64,000 nt of DNA from positions 81,738-145,737 of the forward strand of contig NZ_BOQL01000036.1 of the NCBI RefSeq assembly GCF_018332655.1. The letters are read 5' to 3'. Positions within the stretch are counted from its first letter, which is position 1, and every line of letters starts with the position of its first letter. The notes below the pieces were generated by a model. The model saw only the letters and a list, made by a program, of their open reading frames with translations, made no database searches and was not told the origin of the DNA. A program made the position numbers and the translations under genes. Of the stretch, positions 31,970 through 39,615 are shown in pieces. Source of the DNA: Actinoplanes auranticolor. GTDB lineage: Bacteria; Actinomycetota; Actinomycetes; Mycobacteriales; Micromonosporaceae.

Positions 31970-32355
31970 GGCGTGCTCAGGCCACGCTCGACAGCGCTGC
32001 GCTCGACGCAGAACTCGTTGCCCTCCGGGTCGCGCATGGTGACCCAGCCCATCCCGTCGGGGGCCCGGTGATCCTCGAAGATGCTCGCGCCCGCCGCCAG
32101 CAGCCGCTCCACGGTCTCGTCGCGGGTGCCGGCCGGCGGCTCGATGTCCAGGTGCACCCGGTTCTTGACCACCTTGGCGTCGTCGACCCGGATGAACAGC
32201 AGACCGGGCGCGTCCGGCACCCGCGCGGTGATCAGCACCTCGTCGTCGTCGGGCTCCTCGTCGGGCAGGTAACCGGTCACCTCGATCCAGAACCGGGCCA
32301 GCGCGTGCGGGTCGTGGCAGTCGATCGTGATGTGGCGCACAGGGTTCAACGACAT
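31966..32355 (-). CDS. VOC-superfamily (glyoxalase-like) protein
   Basis: A 129-residue protein with two betaalphabetabetabeta units: VRHITIDCHDPHALARFWIE, VTGYLPDEEPDDDEVLITAR, then KNRVHLDIEPPAGTRDETVE, DGMGWVTMRDPEGNEFCVER. DPEGNEFC is the common C-terminal VOC motif. Likely a dioxygenase, lyase or drug-binding protein. Cotranscribed with the GNAT gene by ATGA overlap. Confidence 0.86.
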   Translation of the reverse strand: MSLNPVRHITIDCHDPHALARFWIEVTGYLPDEEPDDDEVLITARVPDAPGLLFIRVDDAKVVKNRVHLDIEPPAGTRDETVERLLAAGASIFEDHRAPDGMGWVTMRDPEGNEFCVERSAVERGLSTP

Positions 32356-32417
32356 GGCGGGCAGCGTAACCGGCGGCGGCGAAACCCGGCGGCCCCGCTC
32401 CCGGGCGGCAACGCCCC

Positions 32418-32897
32418 CTACGCGCCGCTGAGATGCGCCTCGATCGCCTCCACCACCAGGGCGTGGTCGTCGGCCTGCGGCAACCCCGACACCGTCACCA
32501 CGCCGACCACCCCCACGTCCGGCACCCGCACCGGGAACGCCCCGCCGTGCGCGGCGTAGTCGGCCGGGTCCACCCCGTACTTGGCGTCCAGCGCGTCACC
32601 CTTGGCCGCCAGCCGCCGCCCGACCAGGAACGACGACGCGGCGAAGCGCTCCACCACGCGTACCTTGCGGGCGATCCACACGTCGTTGTCGGCCGTGCTG
32701 CCCGGCAGCGCCGCGTGGAACAGCTGCTGCGTGCCCCGGCGGATGTCCACCGCCACCGGCAGCTCCCGGGTCGTCGCCAGATCGACCAGCAGGCTGCCCA
32801 GATGCCACGCGTCCGCGTTGTCGAACCGGGCGAACGTCAGGCGCTGCTCCTGCTCCTCGAGCCGGGTGATGAGATCGTCGTCGGTCATGGCGCCCAT
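32418..32897 (-). CDS. UPF0303/heme-degrading-domain (GlcG-like) protein
   Basis: A 159-residue protein: LEEQEQRLTFARFDNADAWH, LGSLLVDLATTRELPVAVDI, RRGTQQLFHAALPGSTADND, and GGAFPVRVPDVGVVGVVTVS, GLPQADDHALVVEA. The GGAFPV...G.V.VSGLP.DDH pattern is that of the GlcG/UPF0303 fold. The start is either ATG 32897 or 32888; neither has a ribosome site. The function is unsettled in the family. Confidence 0.82.
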   Translation of the reverse strand: MGAMTDDDLITRLEEQEQRLTFARFDNADAWHLGSLLVDLATTRELPVAVDIRRGTQQLFHAALPGSTADNDVWIARKVRVVERFAASSFLVGRRLAAKGDALDAKYGVDPADYAAHGGAFPVRVPDVGVVGVVTVSGLPQADDHALVVEAIEAHLSGA

Positions 32898-32898
32898 T

Positions 32899-32933
32899 GT
32901 CCGGCAAAGATCACCGGTCCGGCAAAGATCACC
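32899..32933. repeat. Tandem 17-base direct repeat
   Basis: GTCCGGCAAAGATCACC occurs at 32899-32915 and again at 32917-32933, immediately upstream of the UPF0303 start and overlapping the 3' end of the small membrane protein gene. It may be a slipped duplication of a promoter or operator. Confidence 0.7.
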
Positions 32934-33027
32934 CGCGACCACGGCTGCGCCGCAGCCAGATCCCCAGCGACCCCAGGATCACGAACACCGTCACGGCACA
33001 GCACACCACTTTGAACACAGCCGCCAC
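32929..33027 (-). CDS. Putative 32-residue single-pass membrane protein
   Basis: GTG at 33027 opens VAAVFKVVCCAVTVFVILGS, LGIWLRRSRGRG: one hydrophobic helix followed by a basic tail, the form of many small actinobacterial membrane proteins. It is too short for usual gene callers. A GAGGG lies very close to the start. The divergent palindromic -10 at 33041-33050 could serve it. Confidence 0.45.
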   Translation of the reverse strand: MAAVFKVVCCAVTVFVILGSLGIWLRRSRGRG

Positions 33028-33040
33028 CCCTCATCCCGGC

Positions 33041-33050
33041 TAAGGTCTTA
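33041..33050. promoter_or_regulatory. Palindromic -10 element, likely bidirectional promoter
   Basis: TAAGGTCTTA reads TAAGGT on the plus strand and TAAGAC on the minus strand. The plus-strand GTG at 33055 lies eight bases after TAAGGT, giving a leaderless start for the nuclease gene; on the minus strand the short membrane ORF follows. Confidence 0.5.
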
Positions 33051-33054
33051 CCCC

Positions 33055-33846
33055 GTGCGCCTGGCCACCTTCAACCTGCTGCACGGCAGGTCCCTGTCCG
33101 ACGGCAACGTACACGCCGACCGCGTCGCCGCCGCCGTGGCCGACCTGGACGCCGACGTGCTGGGCCTCCAGGAGGTCGACCGCGCCCAGCCCCGCAGCGG
33201 CCTGCTCGACCTCACCGCCATCGCCGCCGAGGCCATGGGCGCACCCGCGCACCGCTTCGCCGCGGCCGTCGTGGGCACCCCGGGGGAGAAGTGGCAGCCC
33301 TGGCGCTCCGACGACGACAACGCCCACCCCCTGTACGGCATCGCCCTGATCAGCCGCTGGCCCGTGCTGCGCTGGCAGATCACCCAGCTGCCGGCCGCGC
33401 CGGTGCGCTCACCGGTGTGGATCCCCGGGCCCGGCGGCGGGCTGATGATGCTCAAGGACGAACCCCGCGTGCTCATCGCCGCCGTCATCGACGCCCCCAC
33501 CGGCCCGATGACCGTGGCCAACACCCACCTGTCGTTCGTCCCCGGCTGGAACGTACGCCAGCTGCGCGCCGCCGTACGCGCCCTGCGTGGCCTGCCCGCA
33601 CCCCGGATCCTGCTCGGCGACCTCAACATGCCCTCCGGCCCGGTCCGCGCCTTCTCCGGCTGGCGCCCGCTGGCCCGCAAGGCCACCTACCCCAGCCCCG
33701 CCCCGCGCGCCCAGCTCGACCACATCCTGGCCGACCCGCGCGGCGCCGGCCTGCTCGGCCCGGTCCTGCAGGTCCGCACCCCCGCCGTCGGCGTCTCCGA
33801 CCACCGGCCCCTGGTCGTGCACCTGGACCCGCCCCCGGCCGACTGA
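33055..33846 (+). CDS. Endonuclease/exonuclease/phosphatase-family protein
   Basis: A 263-residue protein of the DNase I-like fold: LATFNLLHGRS, VLGLQEVDRAQPRSG (metal Glu), MTVANTHLSFVPGWNVRQLR, ILLGDLNMPSG (catalytic Asp/Asn), LDHILADP and GVSDHRPLVVHLD (catalytic SDH). All catalytic motifs are present. Substrate may be DNA, phosphoinositide or sphingomyelin. No signal peptide is seen. GTG leaderless start. Confidence 0.9.
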   Translation: MRLATFNLLHGRSLSDGNVHADRVAAAVADLDADVLGLQEVDRAQPRSGLLDLTAIAAEAMGAPAHRFAAAVVGTPGEKWQPWRSDDDNAHPLYGIALISRWPVLRWQITQLPAAPVRSPVWIPGPGGGLMMLKDEPRVLIAAVIDAPTGPMTVANTHLSFVPGWNVRQLRAAVRALRGLPAPRILLGDLNMPSGPVRAFSGWRPLARKATYPSPAPRAQLDHILADPRGAGLLGPVLQVRTPAVGVSDHRPLVVHLDPPPAD

Positions 33847-33915
33847 CCCCTGTCACAACGACCGCGCACCCGGTGTCTTGAGGGCAGAACCCAACAGGAA
33901 CCCGGAGGAAACATC

Positions 33916-35076
33916 ATGACGGACAGCACCGAAGTCCTGGTCATCGGCGGCGGCTACGCCGGAGTCATGGCAGCCGACCGGCTCACCCGCCGCGACGACG
34001 TCCGGGTGCGGCTGATCAACCCCCGCCCGGTCTTCGTCGAACGGATCCGCCTGCACCAGCTGGCCGGCGGCACCCACGACGCGCTCGTCGACTACCGCCG
34101 GGTCCTCAGCCCCGGCGTACAGCTCGTCGTCGACACCGTGACCCGCATCGACGCGGCCGCGCGCAGCGTGACCCTCGCCGACGGCGAAACCCTGCGCTAC
34201 GACTACCTCGTCTACGCGGTCGGCAGCGGCAGCGCCGACCCCCGCGTACCCGGAGCCGCCGAGCACGCCTACCCGATCGCCGGCCTGGAGGACGCGCAAC
34301 GGCTGCGCCCGGTCCTCGACGCCGCACCCGCCGGGGCCCCGGTGACCGTCGTCGGCGCCGGCCCCACCGGCATCGAGACCGCCGCCGAACTGGCCGGGAC
34401 CGGCGCCACGGTGACCCTGGCCGGCGACGTGCTCGGCCCGTACCTGCACCCCCGGGGCCGCCGCTCGGTCGCCCGGCGGCTCGCCGAACTCGGCGTCACC
34501 GTGCTCGACGGCCCCGGCGCGACGGTGACGGCCGTGACCGGCGACACCGTCCGGCTGCGCGACGGCCGCGAACTGCCCAGCAGCGTCACCATCTGGACCG
34601 CCGGCTTCGGCGTGCCCGACCTGGCCGCCCGCAGCGGCCTGAGCACCGACCCGCTGGGCCGCCTACGCACCGACGAGACCCTCACCAGCGTCGACGACCC
34701 CCGCATCGTCGCCGCCGGGGACTCCGCCGCCCCGTCCGACCTGCCGTACCGGATGAGCTGCCAGGCCGCCATGCAGCTGGGCCCACAGGCCGCCGGCACC
34801 GTGCTCAGCCGGATCGCCGGACAACAGCCCGCACCCGCCGAAGTCGGCTTCGCCGGCCAATGCCTCAGCCTGGGCCGGCGCGCCGGCCTCTTCCAAGTCG
34901 CCCGCCGCACCGACACCGCCACCGGGCTCCACCTCGGCGGCCGGCCCGGCGCCGGACTCAAGGAGCTCATCTGCCGCGGCATCATCTGGCAGCTGGCCTA
35001 CGAGTCCCGCCACCCCGGCGCGCGCTCCTGGTGGGCCCGCAACGACCAGCGCTCGCGGATGCTCGCCCAGCGATGA
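33916..35076 (+). CDS. NAD(P)/FAD-dependent oxidoreductase, NDH-2-like (ECF41 partner)
   Basis: A 386-residue two-dinucleotide-fold flavoprotein: VLVIGGGYAGVMAADRL at the N-terminus, YDYLVYAVGSG, second nucleotide fold VTVVGAGPTGIETAAELAGT, and FAD-binding RIVAAGDSAAPS. Similar to type II NADH dehydrogenases and AIF-like enzymes. A ribosome site GGAGGAA precedes the ATG. The ECF41 sigma gene overlaps its stop (ATGA). ECF41 factors are known to pair with oxidoreductases, carboxymuconolactone decarboxylases or epimerases. Confidence 0.92.
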   Translation: MTDSTEVLVIGGGYAGVMAADRLTRRDDVRVRLINPRPVFVERIRLHQLAGGTHDALVDYRRVLSPGVQLVVDTVTRIDAAARSVTLADGETLRYDYLVYAVGSGSADPRVPGAAEHAYPIAGLEDAQRLRPVLDAAPAGAPVTVVGAGPTGIETAAELAGTGATVTLAGDVLGPYLHPRGRRSVARRLAELGVTVLDGPGATVTAVTGDTVRLRDGRELPSSVTIWTAGFGVPDLAARSGLSTDPLGRLRTDETLTSVDDPRIVAAGDSAAPSDLPYRMSCQAAMQLGPQAAGTVLSRIAGQQPAPAEVGFAGQCLSLGRRAGLFQVARRTDTATGLHLGGRPGAGLKELICRGIIWQLAYESRHPGARSWWARNDQRSRMLAQR

Positions 35077-35957
35077 GCGAACACGCCACCGAGAGCTTCC
35101 TGGCCCACCGCAACCTGCTCTTCACCGTCGCGTACGAGATGCTCGGCTCGGCCGCCGACGCCGAGGACGTGCTGCAGGAGACCTGGCTGCGGTGGGTCAA
35201 GGTCGACCCGGCCCGGGTGCACGACCCACGCTCCTACCTGGTCCGGATCACCACCCGCCAGGCCCTCAACCGGCTGCGCACCATGAAACGCCGCAAGGAG
35301 GCCTACGTCGGGCCCTGGCTGCCCGAACCGCTGCTGACCGCCCCCGACGTGGCCGAGGACGTCGAGCTGGCCGAGAGCGTGTCCATGGCGCTGATGCTCA
35401 TCCTGGAAACCCTGTCACCGACCGAACGCGCCGTGTTCGTCCTGCGCGAGGCCTTCGACGTCAGCTACGACGAGATCGCCGCCGCCGTCGGCAAGAGCCC
35501 GGCCGCCGTACGCCAGATCGCCCACCGCGCCCGCCGGCACGTCGACGCCCGCCGTCCTCGCCAGCTGGTCTCCGCGGCCAGCAGCCGGGCGGTGCTGGCG
35601 GCGTTCCAGCGCGCCCTGGAGACCCGTGACCTGCAGGGCCTGCTCGACGTGCTCGCCCCGGACGTCGTGCTGCTCAGCGACGGCGGGGGAGTCAAGCAGG
35701 CCGCCGTACGACCGGTCGTCGGCGCCGAGAAGGTGGTCCGTTTCGCGGCCGGCGGCCTCGGCAAGGTCCAGGGCCTGATCACCACCGAGCCGACCGTGGT
35801 CAACGGCAGCCCGGCCCTGCTCGTACGCCTCGACGGCGACCTCGACGGCATCATGGCCATCCGCGTCGAGGACGACCGCATCGCCGGGCTCTACTACGTC
35901 CGCAACCCGCAGAAGCTGACCCGGGTGACGGCGGAGACCACCCTCACCCACACCTAG
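35073..35957 (+). CDS. sigJ: ECF41-group sigma factor with SnoaL-like C-terminal domain
   Basis: A 294-residue sigma factor: region 2 (RNLLFTVAYEMLGSAADAED, VLQETWLRWV), region 4 (FDVSYDEIAAAVGKSPAAVR) and an NTF2-like extension of about 100 residues. The ECF41 hallmark motifs DGGG (LLSDGGGVKQ) and NPQKL (YYVRNPQKLTR) are both present. The extension is known to act as a built-in regulator. It likely drives the oxidoreductase operon itself. The symbol follows common usage for this group. Confidence 0.92.
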   Translation: MSEHATESFLAHRNLLFTVAYEMLGSAADAEDVLQETWLRWVKVDPARVHDPRSYLVRITTRQALNRLRTMKRRKEAYVGPWLPEPLLTAPDVAEDVELAESVSMALMLILETLSPTERAVFVLREAFDVSYDEIAAAVGKSPAAVRQIAHRARRHVDARRPRQLVSAASSRAVLAAFQRALETRDLQGLLDVLAPDVVLLSDGGGVKQAAVRPVVGAEKVVRFAAGGLGKVQGLITTEPTVVNGSPALLVRLDGDLDGIMAIRVEDDRIAGLYYVRNPQKLTRVTAETTLTHT

Positions 35958-35958
35958 G

Positions 35959-35987
35959 TTGTGCACAACTGAATCGCCTACTACCGT
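35959..35987 (+). promoter_or_regulatory. Leaderless promoter with OhrR-type operator
   Basis: The perfect palindrome TTGTGCACAA (35959-35968) contains the -35 TTGTGC; 17 bases later TACCGT (35982-35987) is the -10, and the ATG follows after seven bases. A regulator bound to the palindrome would block the polymerase, a typical autorepression layout for OhrR. Confidence 0.6.
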
Positions 35988-35994
35988 TCACCGC

Positions 35995-36930
35995 ATGGCA
36001 GGCACCGACGACACCACCGGACTCGAGCAGATGATCTGCTTCGAACTCCACGCCGCCTCCCGCGCCATCACCGGCCTCTACCGCCCCGCCCTCGACGCCC
36101 TCGGCCTCACCTACCCCCAGTACCTCGCCCTGCGCGTCATCTGGCACCGCGGCCGCCTCACCGTGCGCGACCTCGGCACCGCCCTGCACCTCGACAGCGG
36201 CACCCTCTCACCCCTGCTCAAACGCCTCGAACACCAAGGCCTCATCCGGCGCGAACGCGGCACCGACGACGAACGCACCGTCTGGATCAGCCCCACCGAC
36301 GCCGGCGCCGCCCTCGAACACCACGCCGCCGACATCCCCGAACGCCTCGCCTGCGCCCTCGACCTTCGCGACGTCACCCTCGTCGGCTTCTCCATGGGCG
36401 GCGGCGAAGTAGCCCGCTACCTCGGCACCTACGGCAACGACCGGATCGCCCGCGCCGTCTTCGCCGGCGCCGTCCCGCCGTACCTCTACAAGAGCGACGA
36501 CAACCCCGACGGCGCCCTCGACGACGCCACCATCAAAAGCTTCCAGCAAGGCGTCACCACCGACCGGATCGCCTTCGTCGACGGCTTCGCCACCGATTTC
36601 TTCACCGTCGGCACCACTCTCAAGGTGAGCGACTCCCAGGTCCGCTACGCCCAGGAACTCGCCCACATCGCCTCACCCAAGGGCACCCTCGACTGCATCG
36701 CCGCCTTCGGCCTCACCGACTTCCGCGGCGACCTCGCCAAGATCGACGTACCGACCCTGGTCATCCACGGCGACAGCGACGCCATCGTGCCCTTCGAACA
36801 CAGCGGCAAACGCACCCACGAAGCCATCGCCGGCAGCCGCCTGGTCGTCATCAAGGACGGCCCGCACGGCATCAACGCCTCCCACCCCGCCGAGTTCAAC
36901 GAAGCCCTGCTCAGCTTCCTGAACAGCTAA
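35995..36930 (+). CDS. OhrR-type MarR domain fused in frame to a truncated alpha/beta hydrolase
   Basis: Residues 1-118 are an OhrR-like MarR protein with the sensing cysteine (LEQMICFELHAASRAITGLY), LGLTYPQYLALRVIWHRGRL, LHLDSGTLSPLLKRLEHQGL and DDERTVWISPTDAG. At about residue 120 (IPERLACA/LDLRDVTLVG) the sequence becomes the middle of a chloroperoxidase-type hydrolase: VTLVGFSMGGGEVARYLGTY (nucleophile Ser), VIHGDSDAIVPFEHSGKRTH (Asp) and DGPHGINASHP (His). The last dozens of OhrR residues and the first 80-90 of the hydrolase are missing, so a deletion joined neighbouring genes. The hydrolase lacks its oxyanion strand region and may be inactive; DNA binding may persist. Confidence 0.85.
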   Translation: MAGTDDTTGLEQMICFELHAASRAITGLYRPALDALGLTYPQYLALRVIWHRGRLTVRDLGTALHLDSGTLSPLLKRLEHQGLIRRERGTDDERTVWISPTDAGAALEHHAADIPERLACALDLRDVTLVGFSMGGGEVARYLGTYGNDRIARAVFAGAVPPYLYKSDDNPDGALDDATIKSFQQGVTTDRIAFVDGFATDFFTVGTTLKVSDSQVRYAQELAHIASPKGTLDCIAAFGLTDFRGDLAKIDVPTLVIHGDSDAIVPFEHSGKRTHEAIAGSRLVVIKDGPHGINASHPAEFNEALLSFLNS

Positions 36931-37883
36931 CCGGCCAGCTCACCCAGCGCGCGGTTGGTACGGTTCGCCCGTACCGCCGCGCGCTGCTGCGCCGCCGTCA
37001 CCTCGATGTAACCCTGCGACGTCGTCAACGACGCATGCCCCAGCAACCGCATGATCTCCGAAGCGTTCGCCCCGTCCTCGGCCAGCCGCGTCGCGAACGT
37101 ATGCCGCAACGCATGCAACTGCGCACCCCGCGGAACCCGATCGGTGATCCCCGCCCGCCGGTAACACGACTCCACCAGATACTGCAGCCCACCCCGCTTC
37201 AGCGGCGCACCCTTACGATCCAGCAACAGCGGATCACCCGGCCGCAACCGCCCGAACCGCACCCGCCGGCTGTCCAGATAACGCTCCACCACCGCGTCCA
37301 GCTCAGGCTCGATCGGCACCGTCCGGGGCCGGCCGCCCTTACCCGCCACCTCGACCCGCCGCTCACCCGGACGCCCCAGCACCGAACCCGCCTTCAACGC
37401 CAGCAACTCCGACAGCCGGAGCCCGGCACACAGAGCCAACGCCAGCACCATGACGTCCCGCTCCGGCCACGGGTCACGCTGGCGCTCGTCGGGCTGGTTG
37501 ACCGCCTGCAACAGCTGCTCCGGAGTGTCCTCACCGCGCAAGGGTTTGGGGGAGGGGACCGCCATCCGGGGCTTACCCACCGCAGGCATCGGGTTGCCGG
37601 CGACGACGCCGTCCATCACCAGGAATCCGAAGAACGAATTCCAGCTCGACCAGCAGCGATAGACCGAGGCGGGCGCCCGGCCGGCGGCGAAAGCAGCGAA
37701 GGCGGCGCGCAGGGCCTTGGGGGAGAGGTCACGCAGAGTGACGTCCTCACCGATGAGTCGCAGGACGGTGGTGAGATCCCGGCGGTAGGCCATCAGGGTG
37801 TGTTCCGACGGCTTCTGCACGGCTCTTGCGCCGAGGAAGTCTTCTATGAGAGTTTCTACCTTGGTGTCTTGTTCGTCCTGCAT
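36927..37883 (-). CDS. Tyrosine recombinase, XerC/XerD-like
   Basis: A 318-residue phage-integrase-family enzyme. N-terminal SAM-like core-binding domain (SEHTLMAYRRDLTTVLRLIG). Catalytic residues: Arg in CAGLRLSELLAL, Lys in VAGKGGRPRTVPI, HxxR in LHALRHTFATRL, His in LLGHASLTTSQG and nucleophile Tyr in GYIEV. The start at 37883 is chosen because Xer proteins begin near this point; the ATG lies inside a dif-like palindrome. No excisionase or element genes are next to it, so a stand-alone recombinase-site module is suspected. Confidence 0.9.
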   Translation of the reverse strand: MQDEQDTKVETLIEDFLGARAVQKPSEHTLMAYRRDLTTVLRLIGEDVTLRDLSPKALRAAFAAFAAGRAPASVYRCWSSWNSFFGFLVMDGVVAGNPMPAVGKPRMAVPSPKPLRGEDTPEQLLQAVNQPDERQRDPWPERDVMVLALALCAGLRLSELLALKAGSVLGRPGERRVEVAGKGGRPRTVPIEPELDAVVERYLDSRRVRFGRLRPGDPLLLDRKGAPLKRGGLQYLVESCYRRAGITDRVPRGAQLHALRHTFATRLAEDGANASEIMRLLGHASLTTSQGYIEVTAAQQRAAVRANRTNRALGELAG

Positions 37884-37902
37884 AAGGAATATTATGCAGG
37901 AA
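37875..37902. other. dif/Xer-like recombination site over the recombinase start codon
   Basis: GTCCTGCATAA (37875-37885), a six-base centre GGAATA, and TTATGCAGGAA (37892-37902). The inner nine bases of the arms are perfectly inverted (CCTGCATAA/TTATGCAGG). The 11-6-11 arrangement with inner GCATAA and TTATG is the dif consensus layout. It covers the ATG of the tyrosine recombinase, so it could also be an operator. Confidence 0.55.
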
Positions 37903-38021
37903 ATACCCAGTCCGTGGGGTCTCGTTCCTGGCCGGGTTCGAGTCGAACCCGGCGCCGGGTTCGGCTGCCTGTTGTCGGTGGAGTGCACGGTCCATTCGCG
38001 CCAGCCCAGCCAGCACGTCAC

Positions 38022-38472
38022 GGCGTGCTCATGGTGGGGACGCTAAGGGCGGTCCGCCGTGAGCGCCCGGTTCGCGATCAACTCGTTCGCCGCCGTTTCC
38101 TGATGCCGCGATCATCCTTCCGCAACCGGCGTCCGATTTGGCGGTCGATCTCTGTGGCCCGCCGTGTGCCGCCGACGGTCCGCGGCGCGCTCGCCGTTCC
38201 GGGTTCTCCGGACGGCGTCGGCGCGCGGGTCCCGGTGTCAACGCCGAGTCGGGTGGGTTGCTCGTGGCCGGTCCAGGCGGGGGTTCATCGGCCGGTTCCA
38301 CCAGACGGGTTCTCCTGAGGTTTCGCTTCGTGGTCAGCCGCCGTTTCGGCCTCTCCGACCCCCTCTTCCACGCTCAGATTGACATAATGTCAATTATCGA
38401 CCGTCCGGATCGGCGCCGCGGCTCAAGGCTTCCCCGGGTACGTTGCCAGCCGGCCCAGCCGGCTCGCCCGGG
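38022..38472. other. Intergenic stretch, no gene recognised
   Basis: No frame shows family features. The only structured element is the palindrome at 38378-38394. Sequence before it is GC-rich with many CG-rich repeats and may be decayed coding DNA left by recombination near the integrase gene. Confidence 0.4.
38378..38394. promoter_or_regulatory. Perfect palindrome ATTGACAT-A-ATGTCAAT
   Basis: A 17-base perfect dyad with an AT-rich character unlike its surroundings. It contains TTGACA on both strands. This is the shape of ArsR- or TetR-type operators, but no regulator gene is adjacent. It lies 79 bases past the acyltransferase stop. Confidence 0.5.
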
Positions 38473-39612
38473 CTATACGCCGCTGCCGACCGGGCTGCGT
38501 TCCCGGGTCGCCGCGGCGGTGGCCGGCCTCGCCCGCACCGGCTCGGCGCACAGCGGCGTGATCAGCGCCATGTCGTGCATCCGGCGGGCCAGCGGCCGCT
38601 CCACCCAGCGGTGCACGAGCCAGGCCAGGCTCAGCATCAGCACGGTGGTGGCGGCCACCAGCACCCAGACGGGGACGGTGAGGTGCTCGTACGCGGTCCG
38701 GATGATCGTGTGCCCGAGCCGGGCGTGCAGCAGGTACAACGGATAGGTCAGCGCGCCGGCCACGGTCAGCCATCGCCAGCGGATGCGGTCGGTGTGGCCC
38801 CGCGCGATCGCCAGGAGCACTGCGAAGCACAGCGTGACGATCACCATGGCCGGCCACGAGGGCGCCTTGAAGCCCGGGTTCATCTGCCCGAGCCGGTCCT
38901 CGACGCGGGCGAGGCAGACCAGCCAGGCGAAACCGGTGATGCCGTAGAGCAGCGGCGTGGGACCGAACCGGTGGATCAGGTAGAGCGCGATGCCGCCGAT
39001 GAAGTACGGCGCATAGTCGCTGATCACCAGCATGTTGAGCAGCGGACTGCCGAGCGACGGGGCGAGCACCGCGGCCGTCATCCACACCGTGCACAGCAGC
39101 GTCGCCCGCCGGTACGTGAGCCCGCGGAGCAGCACCAGCGCCATGATCAGGTAGAACTTCACCTCGATGAACAAGGTCCAGTAGACGCTGTCGACCGGGT
39201 CGTGCCCCAGCGGCTGCTGGAGCATGGTCAGGTTGACCAGGATGTCGACGATGCTCGGGCGGTCGGCGTCGCCGATCCCGCCCCTGAGCGGGTAGATGAG
39301 CGCGACGGTGCCGGTCAGGAGCACGGCCGCCCAGTAGGCGGGGTAGAGCCGGCTGACCCGGGAGGCGAAGAACTGCCCGACGCTGCGGCCCCAGCTGCTC
39401 ATGCAGATCACGAAGCCGCTGATGAGGAAGAACAGCTCCACGCCGAGGAAGCCGTAGATGCTGACGTGGACCGTCGTGGGCAGGAAGTACTCGGGCAGCC
39501 TGACGCCGTCGATCCGCCACGCCACGGTGTAGTGGTAGGCCAGGACGGCCAGGGCCGCGACGAGCCGCAGCCCGTCGAGCGCCGCCAGCCGGGTGCGCCC
39601 GCGCTCCACCAT
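38473..39612 (-). CDS. Acyltransferase family 3 membrane protein
   Basis: A 379-residue protein with about ten hydrophobic segments. The family signature at the N-terminus is LAALDGLRLVAALAVLAYHY (with the conserved R and H), followed by FLGVELFFLISGFVICMSSW. RVSRLYPAYWAAVLLTG is the RLxRxxP segment. It likely O-acetylates an extracellular polysaccharide, peptidoglycan or a natural product. It lies downstream of the sigma/anti-sigma pair on the same strand with a three-base gap. Confidence 0.92.
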   Translation of the reverse strand: MVERGRTRLAALDGLRLVAALAVLAYHYTVAWRIDGVRLPEYFLPTTVHVSIYGFLGVELFFLISGFVICMSSWGRSVGQFFASRVSRLYPAYWAAVLLTGTVALIYPLRGGIGDADRPSIVDILVNLTMLQQPLGHDPVDSVYWTLFIEVKFYLIMALVLLRGLTYRRATLLCTVWMTAAVLAPSLGSPLLNMLVISDYAPYFIGGIALYLIHRFGPTPLLYGITGFAWLVCLARVEDRLGQMNPGFKAPSWPAMVIVTLCFAVLLAIARGHTDRIRWRWLTVAGALTYPLYLLHARLGHTIIRTAYEHLTVPVWVLVAATTVLMLSLAWLVHRWVERPLARRMHDMALITPLCAEPVRARPATAAATRERSPVGSGV

Positions 39613-39615
39613 GGG

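Noticed and set aside
32899..32933. Possible CRISPR-like repeat
   Set aside because: Only two adjacent copies of 17 bases without spacers; a simple tandem duplication.
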